A stretch of DNA of 64,000 nt from Bacillus multifaciens (GCF_030756675.1 NZ_JAVBXD010000007.1:89364-153363), one strand, 5' to 3'. Counted from the first letter of the stretch, positions 1 through 9,780 are shown. Notes: generated by a model from the letters alone, not told the origin. Program-made: numbers and translations.

Positions 1-2
1 TC

Positions 3-1394
3 GGAACATTACTTCCGCTTGGGTCCGCGCTCTTTATCGCAAGTACATATGCATCGGGAAAAAGTTTAACGATGTTTGCAGAAAAGGTAAAGTGGATTCA
101 ATTTGGAAACTTTCCAAGCGTAGAGAAAGAACTGTTTACCATTTATTACGAACTTGGCATTGATGGATTCTCACTCGTTATGATGTTCCTTACGGCATTA
201 TTGGCGACATTGGCAGCTATTACAGCCTTTTCCGTTACAAAGCACGTAAAAGGTTTCTATATGCTCTTGCTTATGCTTGAAGTCGGTATGCTCGGCGTCT
301 TCGCTGCCGAAAATTTGCTGCTGTTCTTCGTCTTCTTTGAAATGACACTGCCAGCTATGTTTTTACTTGTTGGGAAATGGGGCAAATTTAGCAGTGAAAA
401 AGCGGCGTACAGCTATTTAATTTATAACGGCATCGGGTCAGCAATTTTGCTTATTGCTTTTTCCATTTTATTTGCAAGAGCAGGTACAACGAATATTGCA
501 GAGCTGCAAGCCGTTTTAGCAGGAAAAGAAATGACAACGGTTGGTGAACTGTCTAATTCCTTGCAGTTCGGTTTATTTCTAGCGATTATGATTGCATTCA
601 TGATTAAACTTCCAGTCTTTCCGCTGCATCGCTGGATGGTGAATGTCCACGTGGAGGCGCACCCAGCGGTAGTTATGCTGCATGCAGGTGTTCTCTTAAA
701 GATTGGAGCATACGGGATTGTCCGTTTTGGAATGGGACTGTTCCCGGAGCAGTTTGAAAAATTCGCTATGTTCCTAGGGGTTTTAGGAGTTATTAATTTG
801 CTGTACGGAGCACTCTTAGCACTTGTTCAAACAGATTTTCGGAAGGTGCTTGCATATTCTAGTATTTCGCATATGGGAATTGTATTAATTGGTTTAGCCG
901 CGCTGAACGCGGCAGGAATGAAAGGGGCATTGTTCCAAGTCGTTTCCCACGGTTTAATTGCGGCGCTGTTATTTTTCTTGCTTGGTATAATCGAGCAGCG
1001 CTTTCATACTTCTGACATTACAAAACTTGGCGGCTTAGCGAAGCAAGTGCCAGTGCTTAGCGGATTCTTGTTAGCGGGAAGTATGGCTTCGCTCGGACTT
1101 CCTGGAATGTCCGGCTTTGTAAGTGAATTTCTCGCATTTCTTGGCTTATTTCAGGAGCACAGAGTATTAGCGGCGGTGGGGGCAATCGGTATTATTTTAA
1201 CAGCTGTGTACGTACTCCGGGCGGCGATGCAAGTTATATTTGGAAAAAGCGAGTGCGAAGCGAAGAGCGATATACACGGATTGGAGTATATTCCAGCGAT
1301 AATTTTGCTGACGTGTATCCTTGTGATTGGTATTTTGCCAGATGTACTAGGTGAACCACTTCGTGACACATTACAGTCGTTAGGGGGTAGATAG
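3..1394 (+). CDS. nuoM: NADH-quinone oxidoreductase subunit M, 5'-truncated by window edge
   Basis: Proton-pumping antiporter-like membrane subunit of complex I. The frame is open from the first bases of the window (GTLLPLGSAL... before the first ATG at 72), so the real start lies upstream; family proteins are about 500 residues and 463 are visible. Seen: many hydrophobic helices, the conserved glutamate in FFEMTLPAM, the lysine helix KLPVFPLHRW, and DFRKVLAYSSISHMG, all typical of NuoM. The stop is 1 nt before nuoN, so the two are co-transcribed and probably translationally coupled. Bacillus versions of this operon often lack the NADH-binding subunits, so the electron donor is uncertain. Taking ATG 72 as the start would cut a transmembrane helix and is not supported. 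Confidence 0.95.
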   Translation, partial: GTLLPLGSALFIASTYASGKSLTMFAEKVKWIQFGNFPSVEKELFTIYYELGIDGFSLVMMFLTALLATLAAITAFSVTKHVKGFYMLLLMLEVGMLGVFAAENLLLFFVFFEMTLPAMFLLVGKWGKFSSEKAAYSYLIYNGIGSAILLIAFSILFARAGTTNIAELQAVLAGKEMTTVGELSNSLQFGLFLAIMIAFMIKLPVFPLHRWMVNVHVEAHPAVVMLHAGVLLKIGAYGIVRFGMGLFPEQFEKFAMFLGVLGVINLLYGALLALVQTDFRKVLAYSSISHMGIVLIGLAALNAAGMKGALFQVVSHGLIAALLFFLLGIIEQRFHTSDITKLGGLAKQVPVLSGFLLAGSMASLGLPGMSGFVSEFLAFLGLFQEHRVLAAVGAIGIILTAVYVLRAAMQVIFGKSECEAKSDIHGLEYIPAIILLTCILVIGILPDVLGEPLRDTLQSLGGR

Positions 1395-1395
1395 A

Positions 1396-2922
1396 ATGGA
1401 TATGAAAACATTACTAGGCTTATCATGGCATTTAATGACGCCAGAATTTATCCTGCTTGGCGGGGCTATTCTTCTATCACTTCTTGATTTGTTTGCAAAA
1501 CAATCGTTTCAGCGCCGAAATTTAGCATACGGGGCAATTGGAACGGCTGTGCTCGCACTTGCGCAGCTCGTGACATTATACGGTGCACCGGCTGGAGAGA
1601 TTTTAGATGGATCTTTTATTTTAGACGGATTTTCAAAAGCATTTAAAACGCTCTTATTGCTCGGCGGCATTCTTGTATTATTTCTTGCGGTGAGCGATGA
1701 TGATAAGCAGCCGATTGAAGACATGGGAGAATATTATTACTTATTTTTAACGGCGCTTCTTGGTGCAATGTTTATGGCATCTAGCAGTGATTTTATTACG
1801 CTGTTTGTCGGTCTTGAGTTATTGTCATTGTCTTCGTACATTTTAGTGGGCATTCGTAAGAACAATAAAGCTTCGAATGAAGCGGCGATGAAGTATGTCA
1901 TAAACGGTGGTATTTCTACGGCAATTACGTTGTTTGGAATGAGCTATTTGTACGGACTGACAGGTTCAACAAATATTTTAGATATGCAGCGTTTGTTTGC
2001 ACAAGGTGTGAGCGGTGATATACAACTTTTGCTGTCGCTTGCGTTTATCCTGCTTTTTGTCGGTTTATCTTTCAAGATTGCGACTGTCCCATTTCATATG
2101 TGGGCACCTGATGTGTACGAAGGAGCAGCAACGCCTGTTACGGCATTCTTAGCAACTGTATCGAAAATTGCTGGGTTTGTAATGATTGTACGCATTTTCT
2201 TAATTATTTTCGGAACTATTCCTGTGCAAAATAGGGAAGCATCACTATTTGGTAATATGAGCATCTATCTTGCCGTTCTTGCTGGGATAACGATGATTAT
2301 TGGAAATAGCGTTGCTTTAAAGCAGTGCAGTATAAAGCGGATGTTTGCGTACTCAGGGATGGCGCATGCTGGTTATTTACTCGTACCGCTTGTTGTGATG
2401 TCACCATTTCTTATGGATAGCATGTGGTTTTATATGCTTGCTTATGTACTGATGAATATCGGGGCATTTGCAATTATCCATGGTATAATCTTACAAACGG
2501 GACAGGAAAATACGACTGCTTTTGCTGGTTTGTATAAACGATCACCGTTTATGGCGATTATGATGACAATTTTTATTCTGTCACTTGCTGGTATTCCTGG
2601 GACAGCCGGATTTATCGGGAAGATTAACATCTTTTTAGGAGCATTTATCGTCCAGCCAGCTCATTACGTGCTAGCATCCATTATGATGGGGACAACGGTT
2701 ATCTCATTTGTTTACTATTTCCGCATTTTGCAGCAAATGTTTTTTCGCCGGGCAGAAAGTGAGGAGCGCATCGTCCTTCCGGTTAACTTAAAAATTGTTG
2801 TAAGTATTTGCGCGATTGCAACGGTTGTACTCGGTATATTACCGGTAAGCGGTTACAATTTCTTTTACGATTATTTTCCACTTATGAAGGATTTCTTCTT
2901 TCTTGGGAACATGGTACAATAG
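1396..2922 (+). CDS. nuoN: NADH-quinone oxidoreductase subunit N
   Basis: Second antiporter-like membrane subunit of the complex I-type enzyme; 508 residues, normal for the family. Seen: about 14 hydrophobic segments, the conserved glutamate in GLELLSLSSY (near residue 140), the lysine motif KIATVPFHMWAPDVYEGA and SIKRMFAYSGMAHAGY. The ribosome site GGGGGTAG lies at the end of nuoM and the ATG follows the nuoM stop by 1 nt. It is the last gene of the nuo operon here, because a strong terminator follows at once. Confidence 0.96.
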   Translation: MDMKTLLGLSWHLMTPEFILLGGAILLSLLDLFAKQSFQRRNLAYGAIGTAVLALAQLVTLYGAPAGEILDGSFILDGFSKAFKTLLLLGGILVLFLAVSDDDKQPIEDMGEYYYLFLTALLGAMFMASSSDFITLFVGLELLSLSSYILVGIRKNNKASNEAAMKYVINGGISTAITLFGMSYLYGLTGSTNILDMQRLFAQGVSGDIQLLLSLAFILLFVGLSFKIATVPFHMWAPDVYEGAATPVTAFLATVSKIAGFVMIVRIFLIIFGTIPVQNREASLFGNMSIYLAVLAGITMIIGNSVALKQCSIKRMFAYSGMAHAGYLLVPLVVMSPFLMDSMWFYMLAYVLMNIGAFAIIHGIILQTGQENTTAFAGLYKRSPFMAIMMTIFILSLAGIPGTAGFIGKINIFLGAFIVQPAHYVLASIMMGTTVISFVYYFRILQQMFFRRAESEERIVLPVNLKIVVSICAIATVVLGILPVSGYNFFYDYFPLMKDFFFLGNMVQ

Positions 2923-2930
2923 TACAAACT

Positions 2931-2964
2931 TAAAGTGTAGAGCATAAACTCTGCACTTTTTATT
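2931..2964 (+). terminator. Intrinsic terminator of the nuo operon
   Basis: AAAGTGTAGAG and CTCTGCACTTT pair across a short CATAAA-type loop with one G-U pair, and a T-rich tract follows. It ends the nuoMN transcript. Confidence 0.85.
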
Positions 2965-3047
2965 TTGGTAAATTTTAGTTTACTACACGTGTGGTAAACA
3001 AGGTTCAGACGAGAAGTTTCTCGTTAGAGCAGGAGGGTCGATTTATT

Positions 3048-3284
3048 ATGGCACAAATTTTAGGGCAACAAGCACTCATTGCAATTGTGTCGCATTTATT
3101 GTTTATTACCATCACGTGGTGGGCGCTGCAAGGTCTTCATCTAGAACGATTAATGAAGCCGGGGAAAGTCATGCAAACGAGGATCCTTCTTATTCTTGTA
3201 ACGATTGCCATCGGTGCATCGGTAAGTAACTTTTTCCTTGATTATTTAGGGTATTCAAAGAGTTTAACGTACCTTGTAAAGTAA
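3048..3284 (+). CDS. DUF1146 family membrane protein (YwzB-like)
   Basis: Small membrane protein of 78 residues. The start ATG at 3048 is chosen because AGGAGGG sits 7-8 nt upstream; an in-frame GTG at 2991 would add 19 poorly conserved residues without a ribosome site. Seen: two hydrophobic helices (about residues 9-28 and 45-62) separated by the short basic stretch LERLMKPGKVMQTR. It matches the Bacillus YwzB/DUF1146 family, which sits at this place near ywmB and murA in Bacillus genomes. Its molecular function is unknown. Confidence 0.85.
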   Translation: MAQILGQQALIAIVSHLLFITITWWALQGLHLERLMKPGKVMQTRILLILVTIAIGASVSNFFLDYLGYSKSLTYLVK

Positions 3285-3345
3285 AAAAGTACAACGTATA
3301 GAACCATCCTTCTCCGTCAACAATGGGGACTAGGAGGGGATGAAC

Positions 3346-4053
3346 GTGAAAAAAATGCAAGCCATGATGTTGATTGTCGTGAGTGTAGTTATTTTTTTGG
3401 TTGGATATCGAGAAATGAAACCTGTGAGCGATCAGGAAAAGATGGAAAGTATGATTGCTGCTTTAGAAAAGAACGGTGCTGATGTTCAGCGGTGGTCTTG
3501 GTTAGCAAGGGAGACAAGAACAATTTCAAATATACATACGTTTGAAAAGCTGTTAAGTCAAGTGAAGGAACGTGCAAATGTAGTAGAATGGAAAATTGAG
3601 CAGTCTAAAGACGGCTACAAAGCAACTGCACAAAAAAAATTTTCTTCATATGAAGAAAGACTAGTAGTTACTTGGACAATGGAAAATACTAAAGAAAACA
3701 CTTTCGTTATATATGAAGTGAGCGGAACAAAATGGGACCCGAAATATACAGATAAAACGATTCAAATTTTTGATACAAAACCAAAAATTTATACTTGTAT
3801 TCAAGGTGCGCTCAGTGATAAGATTGAAGGTGTTTTGCAAGATAAAACAAATGAAGTTTTGAAAGATCTTTCAGCAAGAACGATTGAAAAAATAGAAGAA
3901 AGAGCATTTGTGTCAGTCTCCGCATATAATAAAAAATGGAATGACGCTCTTTCGACAAATAAAGAGAAAATCAATGTGCAAATAGCAATACGTTCTACGA
4001 ACAACAAGAATACAATTGTGGTTGGCACACCGATCATAACTTCTGAGTATTGA
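3346..4053 (+). CDS. ywmB: YwmB family TATA-box-binding-fold protein
   Basis: Secreted or membrane-anchored protein of about 235 residues with an N-terminal hydrophobic segment (roughly residues 2-20). The GTG at 3346 is preferred: AGGAGGGG ends directly before the ATG at 3340, leaving no spacing for that codon but 6 nt for the GTG. Its position immediately before murA and spoIID is the B. subtilis ywmB arrangement, and the fold family has been described as TBP-like with unknown function. A role in the cell envelope is inference from its neighbours only. Confidence 0.85.
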   Translation: MKKMQAMMLIVVSVVIFLVGYREMKPVSDQEKMESMIAALEKNGADVQRWSWLARETRTISNIHTFEKLLSQVKERANVVEWKIEQSKDGYKATAQKKFSSYEERLVVTWTMENTKENTFVIYEVSGTKWDPKYTDKTIQIFDTKPKIYTCIQGALSDKIEGVLQDKTNEVLKDLSARTIEKIEERAFVSVSAYNKKWNDALSTNKEKINVQIAIRSTNNKNTIVVGTPIITSEY

Positions 4054-4087
4054 ATAGATGTGAAAAAAGGACACGGAGGGGAATAAC

Positions 4088-5392
4088 TTGGAAAAGATCA
4101 TCGTCCGTGGCGGAAAGCGGTTGAACGGCACAGTGCGCGTAGAGGGCGCAAAAAACGCTGTATTACCTATAATCGCTGCAGCCCTATTAGCGAGTGATGG
4201 AAAGAATGTACTATCTGAAGTACCAGAACTGTCAGATGTATACACAATTAATGAGGTATTGCGTCATTTGAATGCAGAAGTATCTTTTGCAAACAATGAA
4301 GTAACAATTGACGCATCAAAAGAACTAAACATCGAAGCACCATTTGAATATGTACGTAAAATGCGCGCGTCCGTTCTTGTAATGGGACCGCTTTTAGCAC
4401 GTAATGGTCGTGCACGTATTGCGCTTCCTGGCGGATGTGCAATCGGTTCACGTCCAATTGACCAACATTTAAAAGGCTTTGAAGCAATGGGAGCAAAAGT
4501 GAAGGTTGGTAACGGATTTGTTGAGGCGTATGTAGACGGTAAGTTAACAGGTGCGAAAATTTACTTAGATTTCCCGAGCGTAGGGGCAACAGAAAACATT
4601 ATGTCTGCCGCTGTATTAGCAGAAGGAACAACAGTTATTGAAAACGTAGCAAAAGAACCAGAGATCGTAGACTTAGCGAACTTCTTAAATGCAATGGGAG
4701 CAAAAGTACGTGGTGCTGGAACTGGCACAATTCGTATCGAAGGTGTCGATAAATTATATGGTGCAAACCATTCCATTATTCCTGATCGTGTTGAAGCAGG
4801 AACATTTATGGTTGCAGCAGCAATTACAGGCGGAAACGTGTTAATTGAAAATGCTGTACCAGAACATTTACGCTCTATTACAGCGAAAATGGAAGAAATG
4901 GGAGTTACAATTGTTGAGGAAAACGAAGGTATTCGTATTATCGGTCCTGAGAAGTTAAAAGCGGCTGATATTAAAACGATGCCACACCCAGGATTCCCAA
5001 CAGACATGCAATCACAAATGATGGCATTATTACTGAAAGCAAATGGCACAAGCATGATTACAGAAACAGTATTCGAAAACCGTTTCATGCATGTGGAAGA
5101 GTTCCGTCGTATGAATGCAGATATTAAAATCGAAGGCCGTTCTGTAATTATGAATGGACCAGGGAACCTGCAAGGTGCTGAAGTAGCAGCAACTGATTTA
5201 CGCGCTGCAGCAGCATTAATCTTAGCTGGTTTAGTATCTGAAGGTCATACGCGTGTAACAGAATTAAAACACCTTGACCGCGGATATGTAAACTTCCATG
5301 GTAAGTTAGCTGCATTAGGTGCAGATATTGAACGTGTAACTGAACAAGTAGCGGAAGTAGTAGAACAACAAGTATCTGATCTTCACGCTTAA
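4088..5392 (+). CDS. murA: UDP-N-acetylglucosamine 1-carboxyvinyltransferase (MurA)
   Basis: First committed step of peptidoglycan synthesis: transfers enolpyruvate from PEP to UDP-GlcNAc in the cytoplasm. 434 residues, full length. Seen: the K22-N23 pair in EGAKNAVLP, and the catalytic loop [10 protein letters not shown] with the active cysteine at about residue 117 (the fosfomycin target). The start is TTG at 4088 with GGAGGGG 7 nt upstream. It follows ywmB and precedes spoIID, matching the murAA copy of Bacillus; a second paralogue (murAB) is expected elsewhere. Strongly biased codon use suggests high expression. Confidence 0.97.
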   Translation: MEKIIVRGGKRLNGTVRVEGAKNAVLPIIAAALLASDGKNVLSEVPELSDVYTINEVLRHLNAEVSFANNEVTIDASKELNIEAPFEYVRKMRASVLVMGPLLARNGRARIALPGGCAIGSRPIDQHLKGFEAMGAKVKVGNGFVEAYVDGKLTGAKIYLDFPSVGATENIMSAAVLAEGTTVIENVAKEPEIVDLANFLNAMGAKVRGAGTGTIRIEGVDKLYGANHSIIPDRVEAGTFMVAAAITGGNVLIENAVPEHLRSITAKMEEMGVTIVEENEGIRIIGPEKLKAADIKTMPHPGFPTDMQSQMMALLLKANGTSMITETVFENRFMHVEEFRRMNADIKIEGRSVIMNGPGNLQGAEVAATDLRAAAALILAGLVSEGHTRVTELKHLDRGYVNFHGKLAALGADIERVTEQVAEVVEQQVSDLHA

Positions 5393-5397
5393 TCAGG

Positions 5398-5433
5398 ATA
5401 GCTTCTATGCAAAGGCATGGGAGCTATTTTTTT
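5398..5433 (+). terminator. Intrinsic terminator after murA
   Basis: ATAGCTTCTATGC and GCATGGGAGCTAT pair around AAAG with two G-U pairs, followed by seven T. Confidence 0.85.
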
Positions 5434-5531
5434 ATGCATTATTATTGTTATAGTCAAGAAACATAATATTTATGCCTGTTTCATTTAAAATTCTAAAAAT
5501 TAAAACAAAAAATAGATGAAGAAGAACGTGT

Positions 5532-5560
5532 TCTAAATGCTTGTCTTACTCCATAAGAAT
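5532..5560 (+). promoter_or_regulatory. Possible sigma-E promoter of spoIID
   Basis: CATAAGAAT at 5552 resembles the sigma-E -10 (CATACAnT), with TCTAAAT about 13 nt upstream as a weak -35. spoIID is a known sigma-E gene in B. subtilis; the match here is partial and the call rests mostly on that knowledge. Confidence 0.35.
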
Positions 5561-5593
5561 GAAATGAGTCTAATTTCATAGTGGAGGAAGATC

Positions 5594-6619
5594 ATGAAAA
5601 CGACAAAGCCCATTATCGTCATCATAACGCTGTTAATAGCGTTAGTGATTATCGTACCAAGCATGCTTGTTTTTCCATTTGGGAAAATGAAAGAAGGGAA
5701 GAATCATTCACCTTCTGCTCCTAAGTCCGCACAAGACGTACCGGCTCCCTCTCCTGCAAAAACTGATGTGCAAGTATCTGTGTATCGCAGTCAGCAAAAA
5801 AAGAACGAAACGGTTTCAATTGAAGACTATGTTGCCGGCGTTGTCGCGGCAGAAATGCCAGCAAACTTTGAAATGGAAGCATTAAAAGCACAGGCATTAA
5901 CAGCGCGTACATTCGTTGTGAAGCGTATGTTAAGCGGACAAAAGCTTCAAAATAAAGCGGACGTAACAGATACGGTAGAAAATCAAGTGTACAAAAGTAA
6001 AGCGGAGCTAAAAGAACAATGGGGCAAAGAGTACGAAAGCAAAATGAAGCGGATTGAAGACGCGGTATCAAAAACAGCCGGACAAGTTTTAACGTATGAA
6101 GGCAATCCGATTACAGCGTCATTTTTCTCGACAAGTAATGGCTATACAGAAAATGCCGCAGACTATTGGGGCAGTGACTACCCGTACTTAAAAAGTGTGA
6201 ATAGCCCTTGGGATCAACAACAAGCACCGAAATTTACGAGTGAACAAAAGTTTACTGTTGCTGACTTTCAAAAGCGTCTTGGCGTAAAAGTATTAGCAAA
6301 TGGGAAGGTTGGCGATATTAAAGATCGTACAGAAGGAAAGCGCGTGAAGGAAGTTGACTTTCAAGGAAAGACATTAACGGGGAAAGATGTAAGGGAAAAG
6401 TTAGGTTTACGTTCCTCCGACTTTATGTGGAAGCAGCAAGGTGACCAAATTGTCATCACAACAAAAGGCTATGGTCACGGCGTCGGAATGAGTCAATACG
6501 GTGCAAACGGAATGGCGAAGGAAGGCAAGGTGTACACAGATATTGTCGCCCATTATTATAAAGGTGTGGCAATTTCAACGCTGAATCAATATGAGGGAAA
6601 ATTGACAGCGAAGAAGTAA
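5594..6619 (+). CDS. spoIID: Stage II sporulation protein D (peptidoglycan lytic transglycosylase)
   Basis: Membrane-anchored mother-cell enzyme that cleaves denuded glycan strands with SpoIIP during engulfment. 341 residues. Seen: one N-terminal transmembrane helix (residues 7-28), a Pro/Ser-rich linker, then the SpoIID domain with the likely catalytic glutamate in [13 protein letters not shown] (about residue 87), [12 protein letters not shown], and the C-terminal [13 protein letters not shown] motif. RBS GGAGGAAG 6 nt before the ATG. It stands alone between two terminators, as expected for a sigma-E gene. Confidence 0.96.
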   Translation: MKTTKPIIVIITLLIALVIIVPSMLVFPFGKMKEGKNHSPSAPKSAQDVPAPSPAKTDVQVSVYRSQQKKNETVSIEDYVAGVVAAEMPANFEMEALKAQALTARTFVVKRMLSGQKLQNKADVTDTVENQVYKSKAELKEQWGKEYESKMKRIEDAVSKTAGQVLTYEGNPITASFFSTSNGYTENAADYWGSDYPYLKSVNSPWDQQQAPKFTSEQKFTVADFQKRLGVKVLANGKVGDIKDRTEGKRVKEVDFQGKTLTGKDVREKLGLRSSDFMWKQQGDQIVITTKGYGHGVGMSQYGANGMAKEGKVYTDIVAHYYKGVAISTLNQYEGKLTAKK

Positions 6620-6621
6620 AG

Positions 6622-6652
6622 GCATAGCGCGGCGGCGCTATGCTTTTTTTTT
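6622..6652 (+). terminator. Intrinsic terminator after spoIID
   Basis: Perfect 9-bp stem GCATAGCGC / GCGCTATGC followed by nine T. Confidence 0.92.
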
Positions 6653-6810
6653 GTTGGGTGTCTCGTTTTGTCGAAGGGTCTTTAAATCGTGTCGAATCGC
6701 CGATAAACGGTGACCATGATGCAAATACATCGCCCGTATGATGGAAGTATCTGTCAGACTTTGTAGAAAAGGAAAGAACGGTTGTTAGTTTTTGCCTAGG
6801 TTTGTCGTGT

Positions 6811-6840
6811 TATAATACAGTTGTATCTATAGATATACAA
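6811..6840 (+). promoter_or_regulatory. Sigma-A -10 with an overlapping dyad, upstream of the acyl-CoA ligase
   Basis: TATAAT at 6811-6816 is a consensus -10; no good -35 is seen. It is followed at 6821-6840 by a dyad with perfect 6-bp arms TTGTAT / ATACAA around CTATAGAT, placed where the transcript should start. That is a typical repressor operator position; the regulator is unknown. Confidence 0.5.
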
Positions 6841-6861
6841 TGATGATAGGGGGAACGAAAG

Positions 6862-8472
6862 ATGATGATGGATGTACCACTTCTCATTCCGGCAATGATG
6901 GAACGGGCAGAGAAATACTTTTCCAAAAAGGAAGTTGTCTCACGTACGGCATCACGGATTCAAACATTAACATACGGAGAAATTGCAAAGAGGACAAGAA
7001 AGCTTGCAAGTGTGCTACAGAAAATGGGGATTAGGACAGGGGATAAAGTAGGAACAATCGCCTGGAATCATCATCGCCATTTAGAAGCATATTTTGCAAT
7101 TCCAGGAATCGGAGCGGTCTTACATACGATTAATTTACGCCTTTCCGCAGAACATATTTCCTATATTATTAACCACGCCGAAGATGAAATTATTTTGGTA
7201 GATGAAGATATGGTTCCTGTATTAGAAAGTATTCAACACGAAATTCCTCATGTGAAAGCATTTATCATTATGACAGATGACGATGCACTACCTCAAACAA
7301 CACTATCACCAGCATATCATTATGATCAACTCCTTGAAGAAGGTGATGAAACATTTCAATTTATAACAGACTTAGATGAGAAGGCACCTGCCGGTATGTG
7401 CTATACTTCCGCGACGACAGGAAAACCGAAAGGCGTCGTGTACACGCACCGTAGTATTGCACTCCATAGCTATACGCTAGGACTTGTAGACGGAGGAGGC
7501 ATATCAGAAGTAGATACTTGTATGCCTGTTGTTCCGATGTTCCATGTCAACGCGTGGGGACTCCCATTCGCAAGTACATGGTTCGGTACAAAGCTTGTCT
7601 TACCAGGACCGCACTTTACCCCGGAAATTTTAGCAGAGTTAATTGACCGCGAGAAAGTAACAATTACTGCCGGTGTCCCGACCATTTGGATTGGCTTACT
7701 GCAAGAGCTTGAAAAGCACCCGTATGATATTAGCAGTGTTCGTACGATATGGTCAGGCGGATCGGCAGCACCGAAAGGTATGATTCGCACCTATGAAGAA
7801 AAATATGAAATTGCGTTCAGACAAATTTACGGCATGACGGAAACAAGTCCAGCTGTTGTCATTAACTGTCCGAAGTCGTATCAACGTGATTTACCGAAAG
7901 AGGAATATTATGAGCTTCGTTCTCGCCAAGGTTATTTATTCCCGGGCCTTGAAATGAAGGTAATTGGTCAAAACGGTGAGATTAAGTGGGACGGTGAAGA
8001 AATGGGAGAACTTTGCCTCCGCGGACCATGGATTGCCGGCAGTTATTATCGTGATGAACGCACTGAAGAGTCGATGAAAGATGGTTGGCTGCACACCGGA
8101 GATATCGTAACAGTCGATCCGGAAGGCTTTATTAAAATTGCTGACCGTACGAAAGATTTGATTAAAAGCGGCGGCGAATGGATTTCCTCCGTTGATTTAG
8201 AAAATGCTTTAATGACACACGAAAAAGTATTAGAAGCATCTGTCGTTGCTGTTCCGCACGAAAAATGGCAAGAGCGCCCTGTTGCCTGTGTCGTTCTAAA
8301 AGAAGGAGAAGTAGTCAATCAAGAAGAGCTATATGAGTTATTAGAAAATCAATTTCCAAAATGGTGGATGCCAGATGATATTTTATTTGTCGAAGAAATT
8401 CCGAAAACATCTGTCGGGAAGTTTTTGAAGCGAGCACTTCGCGATCAGTTGAAGAGTTATATGGTGAAGTAG
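6862..8472 (+). CDS. Long-chain fatty acid-CoA ligase family protein (AMP-binding)
   Basis: Adenylate-forming enzyme that most likely activates a fatty acid to its CoA thioester in two steps (acyl-AMP, then thiolysis). 536 residues. Seen: the AMP-binding loop YTSATTGKPKG (residues 181-191), YGMTETSP (about 319), the hinge region GWLHTGDIVTVDPEGF, and the C-terminal catalytic lysine in TSVGKFLKR (about 523). GGGGG lies about 8 nt before the ATG chosen. It is monocistronic between a promoter and a strong terminator. Chain-length specificity cannot be read from the sequence; the best guess is a medium- to long-chain ligase of the FadD type. Confidence 0.9.
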   Translation: MMMDVPLLIPAMMERAEKYFSKKEVVSRTASRIQTLTYGEIAKRTRKLASVLQKMGIRTGDKVGTIAWNHHRHLEAYFAIPGIGAVLHTINLRLSAEHISYIINHAEDEIILVDEDMVPVLESIQHEIPHVKAFIIMTDDDALPQTTLSPAYHYDQLLEEGDETFQFITDLDEKAPAGMCYTSATTGKPKGVVYTHRSIALHSYTLGLVDGGGISEVDTCMPVVPMFHVNAWGLPFASTWFGTKLVLPGPHFTPEILAELIDREKVTITAGVPTIWIGLLQELEKHPYDISSVRTIWSGGSAAPKGMIRTYEEKYEIAFRQIYGMTETSPAVVINCPKSYQRDLPKEEYYELRSRQGYLFPGLEMKVIGQNGEIKWDGEEMGELCLRGPWIAGSYYRDERTEESMKDGWLHTGDIVTVDPEGFIKIADRTKDLIKSGGEWISSVDLENALMTHEKVLEASVVAVPHEKWQERPVACVVLKEGEVVNQEELYELLENQFPKWWMPDDILFVEEIPKTSVGKFLKRALRDQLKSYMVK

Positions 8473-8479
8473 GAAGACA

Positions 8480-8516
8480 AAAATAGGCTGCCTCTACATG
8501 AGGTAGCCTATTTTCC
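8480..8516 (+). terminator. Intrinsic terminator after the acyl-CoA ligase
   Basis: Near-perfect 15-bp stem AAAATAGGCTGCCTC / GAGGTAGCCTATTTT; A-T symmetry makes it potentially bidirectional. Confidence 0.88.
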
Positions 8517-8585
8517 TTCTCGCATTATATATGAATTTTAATCTTCTAATATTAGGAATTATATCACAAATTTCCATAAAACGTC

Positions 8586-8594
8586 TGATATAAT
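8586..8594 (+). promoter_or_regulatory. Extended -10 promoter of the ABC/LytTR regulator
   Basis: TGATATAAT is an extended -10 (TGnTATAAT) 31 nt before the ATG, with no clear -35, which suits an activator-dependent or extended -10 promoter. A short palindrome CTAATATTAG lies about 35 nt upstream and could be an autoregulatory site. Confidence 0.5.
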
Positions 8595-8624
8595 GGAACA
8601 AAAAACCAACATAGGGGTGAGAAG

Positions 8625-9626
8625 ATGGCGTTATTAGAACTGAACCAATTGGCAAAGACAAATGTTTTGCCATCTATTCAGTTAGAGATTGAGAATGGAC
8701 AGTGTGTTGTGCTGCAATGCAATAATCATATTGGTAAAACGTTGCACCGCATTATTATGGGAGAAGAAGAAGCGTCGACGGGAACAGTATTATTTGATGG
8801 ACAGCCGCTTGGAAAACATTCTTTTTCTCGAATCGGTTTTTGTTTGTTAGCTGATGAGGCGTACGAACGATTAACGGTAAAGGATTACTTTATTTTTTTG
8901 CGAGGATTGTATGGTAATGGATTATCGGTAGATGAAGTCGTTCAGCTTGTGGGCCTTCTAGATAAAAAAGAGGTAAAGATAAAGGAGTTAACCTTTTCGG
9001 AAAAACGCCGCCTTCATATTGGGAGAAGTATGATACATAATCCGGAGCTTGTTATTTTGGAGGAACCGGAACAAAACGTAGATATAGAAAGTACAATTAT
9101 TATTCGAAACGCCATTACAAAGTTAAAAGAACAAGGAAAAGCTATTTTTATTACTTCTGCCTTTCTTTCGGACGCTTTATCTGTAACGGAGGACGTGTAT
9201 GTGTTACATCCAGATGGTGTGAAAAAAGTGGAAATTGAGCAAGAAGAACAGGTAGAAGACGAAAAGGTAATCGAAATGATTCCGCAAATGAAATTAGAGC
9301 GTATCCCGGCAAAAGTAAACGATAAAATCATTTTATTAGACCCAATGGAAATTCAATATATGGAAACACAAAATGGTACTACACATATTCATGTGCGTGA
9401 AGGTGATTTTATTTGTGCACTTACGTTAAGTGAATTAGAGGAACGTCTAAAAGGGTTCGGATTCTTCAGATGTCACCGCTCTTATCTTGTAAACTTACAA
9501 CGAGTACGAGAAATGATTACATGGACGCGAAATAGTTATAGTTTAATCCTTGATGATGAACGAAAAACATCCATTCCGCTGTCAAAAGGAAGAATGGATG
9601 AATTGAAAGATGTAATTGGACTGTAA
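8625..9626 (+). CDS. ABC-ATPase-like / LytTR fusion transcriptional regulator
   Basis: A 333-residue fusion. Residues 1-205 resemble an ABC transporter ATPase, with a degraded Walker A (NNHIGKT at 33-39; the first glycine is missing), a signature-like LTFSEKRR and a Walker B-like LVILEEPE (141-148). Residues about 233-333 form a LytTR DNA-binding domain (IQYMETQNGTTHIHV, FFRCHRSYLVNL). RBS GGGGTGAGAAG precedes the ATG. Such fusions are seen in the B. cereus group and other Firmicutes and probably sense through the ATPase-like part. A complete ABC-2 exporter follows 370 bp downstream on the same strand and is the obvious target or partner. It may no longer hydrolyse ATP; this is inferred from the Walker A change. 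Confidence 0.88.
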   Translation: MALLELNQLAKTNVLPSIQLEIENGQCVVLQCNNHIGKTLHRIIMGEEEASTGTVLFDGQPLGKHSFSRIGFCLLADEAYERLTVKDYFIFLRGLYGNGLSVDEVVQLVGLLDKKEVKIKELTFSEKRRLHIGRSMIHNPELVILEEPEQNVDIESTIIIRNAITKLKEQGKAIFITSAFLSDALSVTEDVYVLHPDGVKKVEIEQEEQVEDEKVIEMIPQMKLERIPAKVNDKIILLDPMEIQYMETQNGTTHIHVREGDFICALTLSELEERLKGFGFFRCHRSYLVNLQRVREMITWTRNSYSLILDDERKTSIPLSKGRMDELKDVIGL

Positions 9627-9633
9627 ATGTATA

Positions 9634-9780
9634 TAAAAACCCCTTTCTTTTTAGGTGGGCGAGAGCATCTGGCTATGTATAGAAGCGGTCAGAGCCTTTT
9701 CCTGCCACGCGCAAGGTTAAAAATAAAGGGAGAAAGCAAGTAGAGGTCACTGTTTGCTCCGCATAGCAGTGATTTATATG
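9634..9780 (-). repeat. Dispersed intergenic repeat (bcr-like), copy 1
   Basis: About 150 bp with the shared blocks GAGAGCATCTGGCTATG, AGCGGTCAG and CCTGCCACGCG; the same family occurs, in the other orientation, at 37.6, 37.8, 43.4 and 63.9 kb. It fills most of the 368-bp gap between the regulator and the ABC gene; the rest (9781-9994) shows only a short TACCGGTA-type inverted repeat (ACCGGTAAAA / TTTTACCGGT, near 9860-9880). No ORF is credible here. Confidence 0.8.

Noticed and set aside
72-1394. nuoM starting at ATG 72
   Set aside because: The frame is open to the window edge with conserved membrane sequence, so the start is outside the window.
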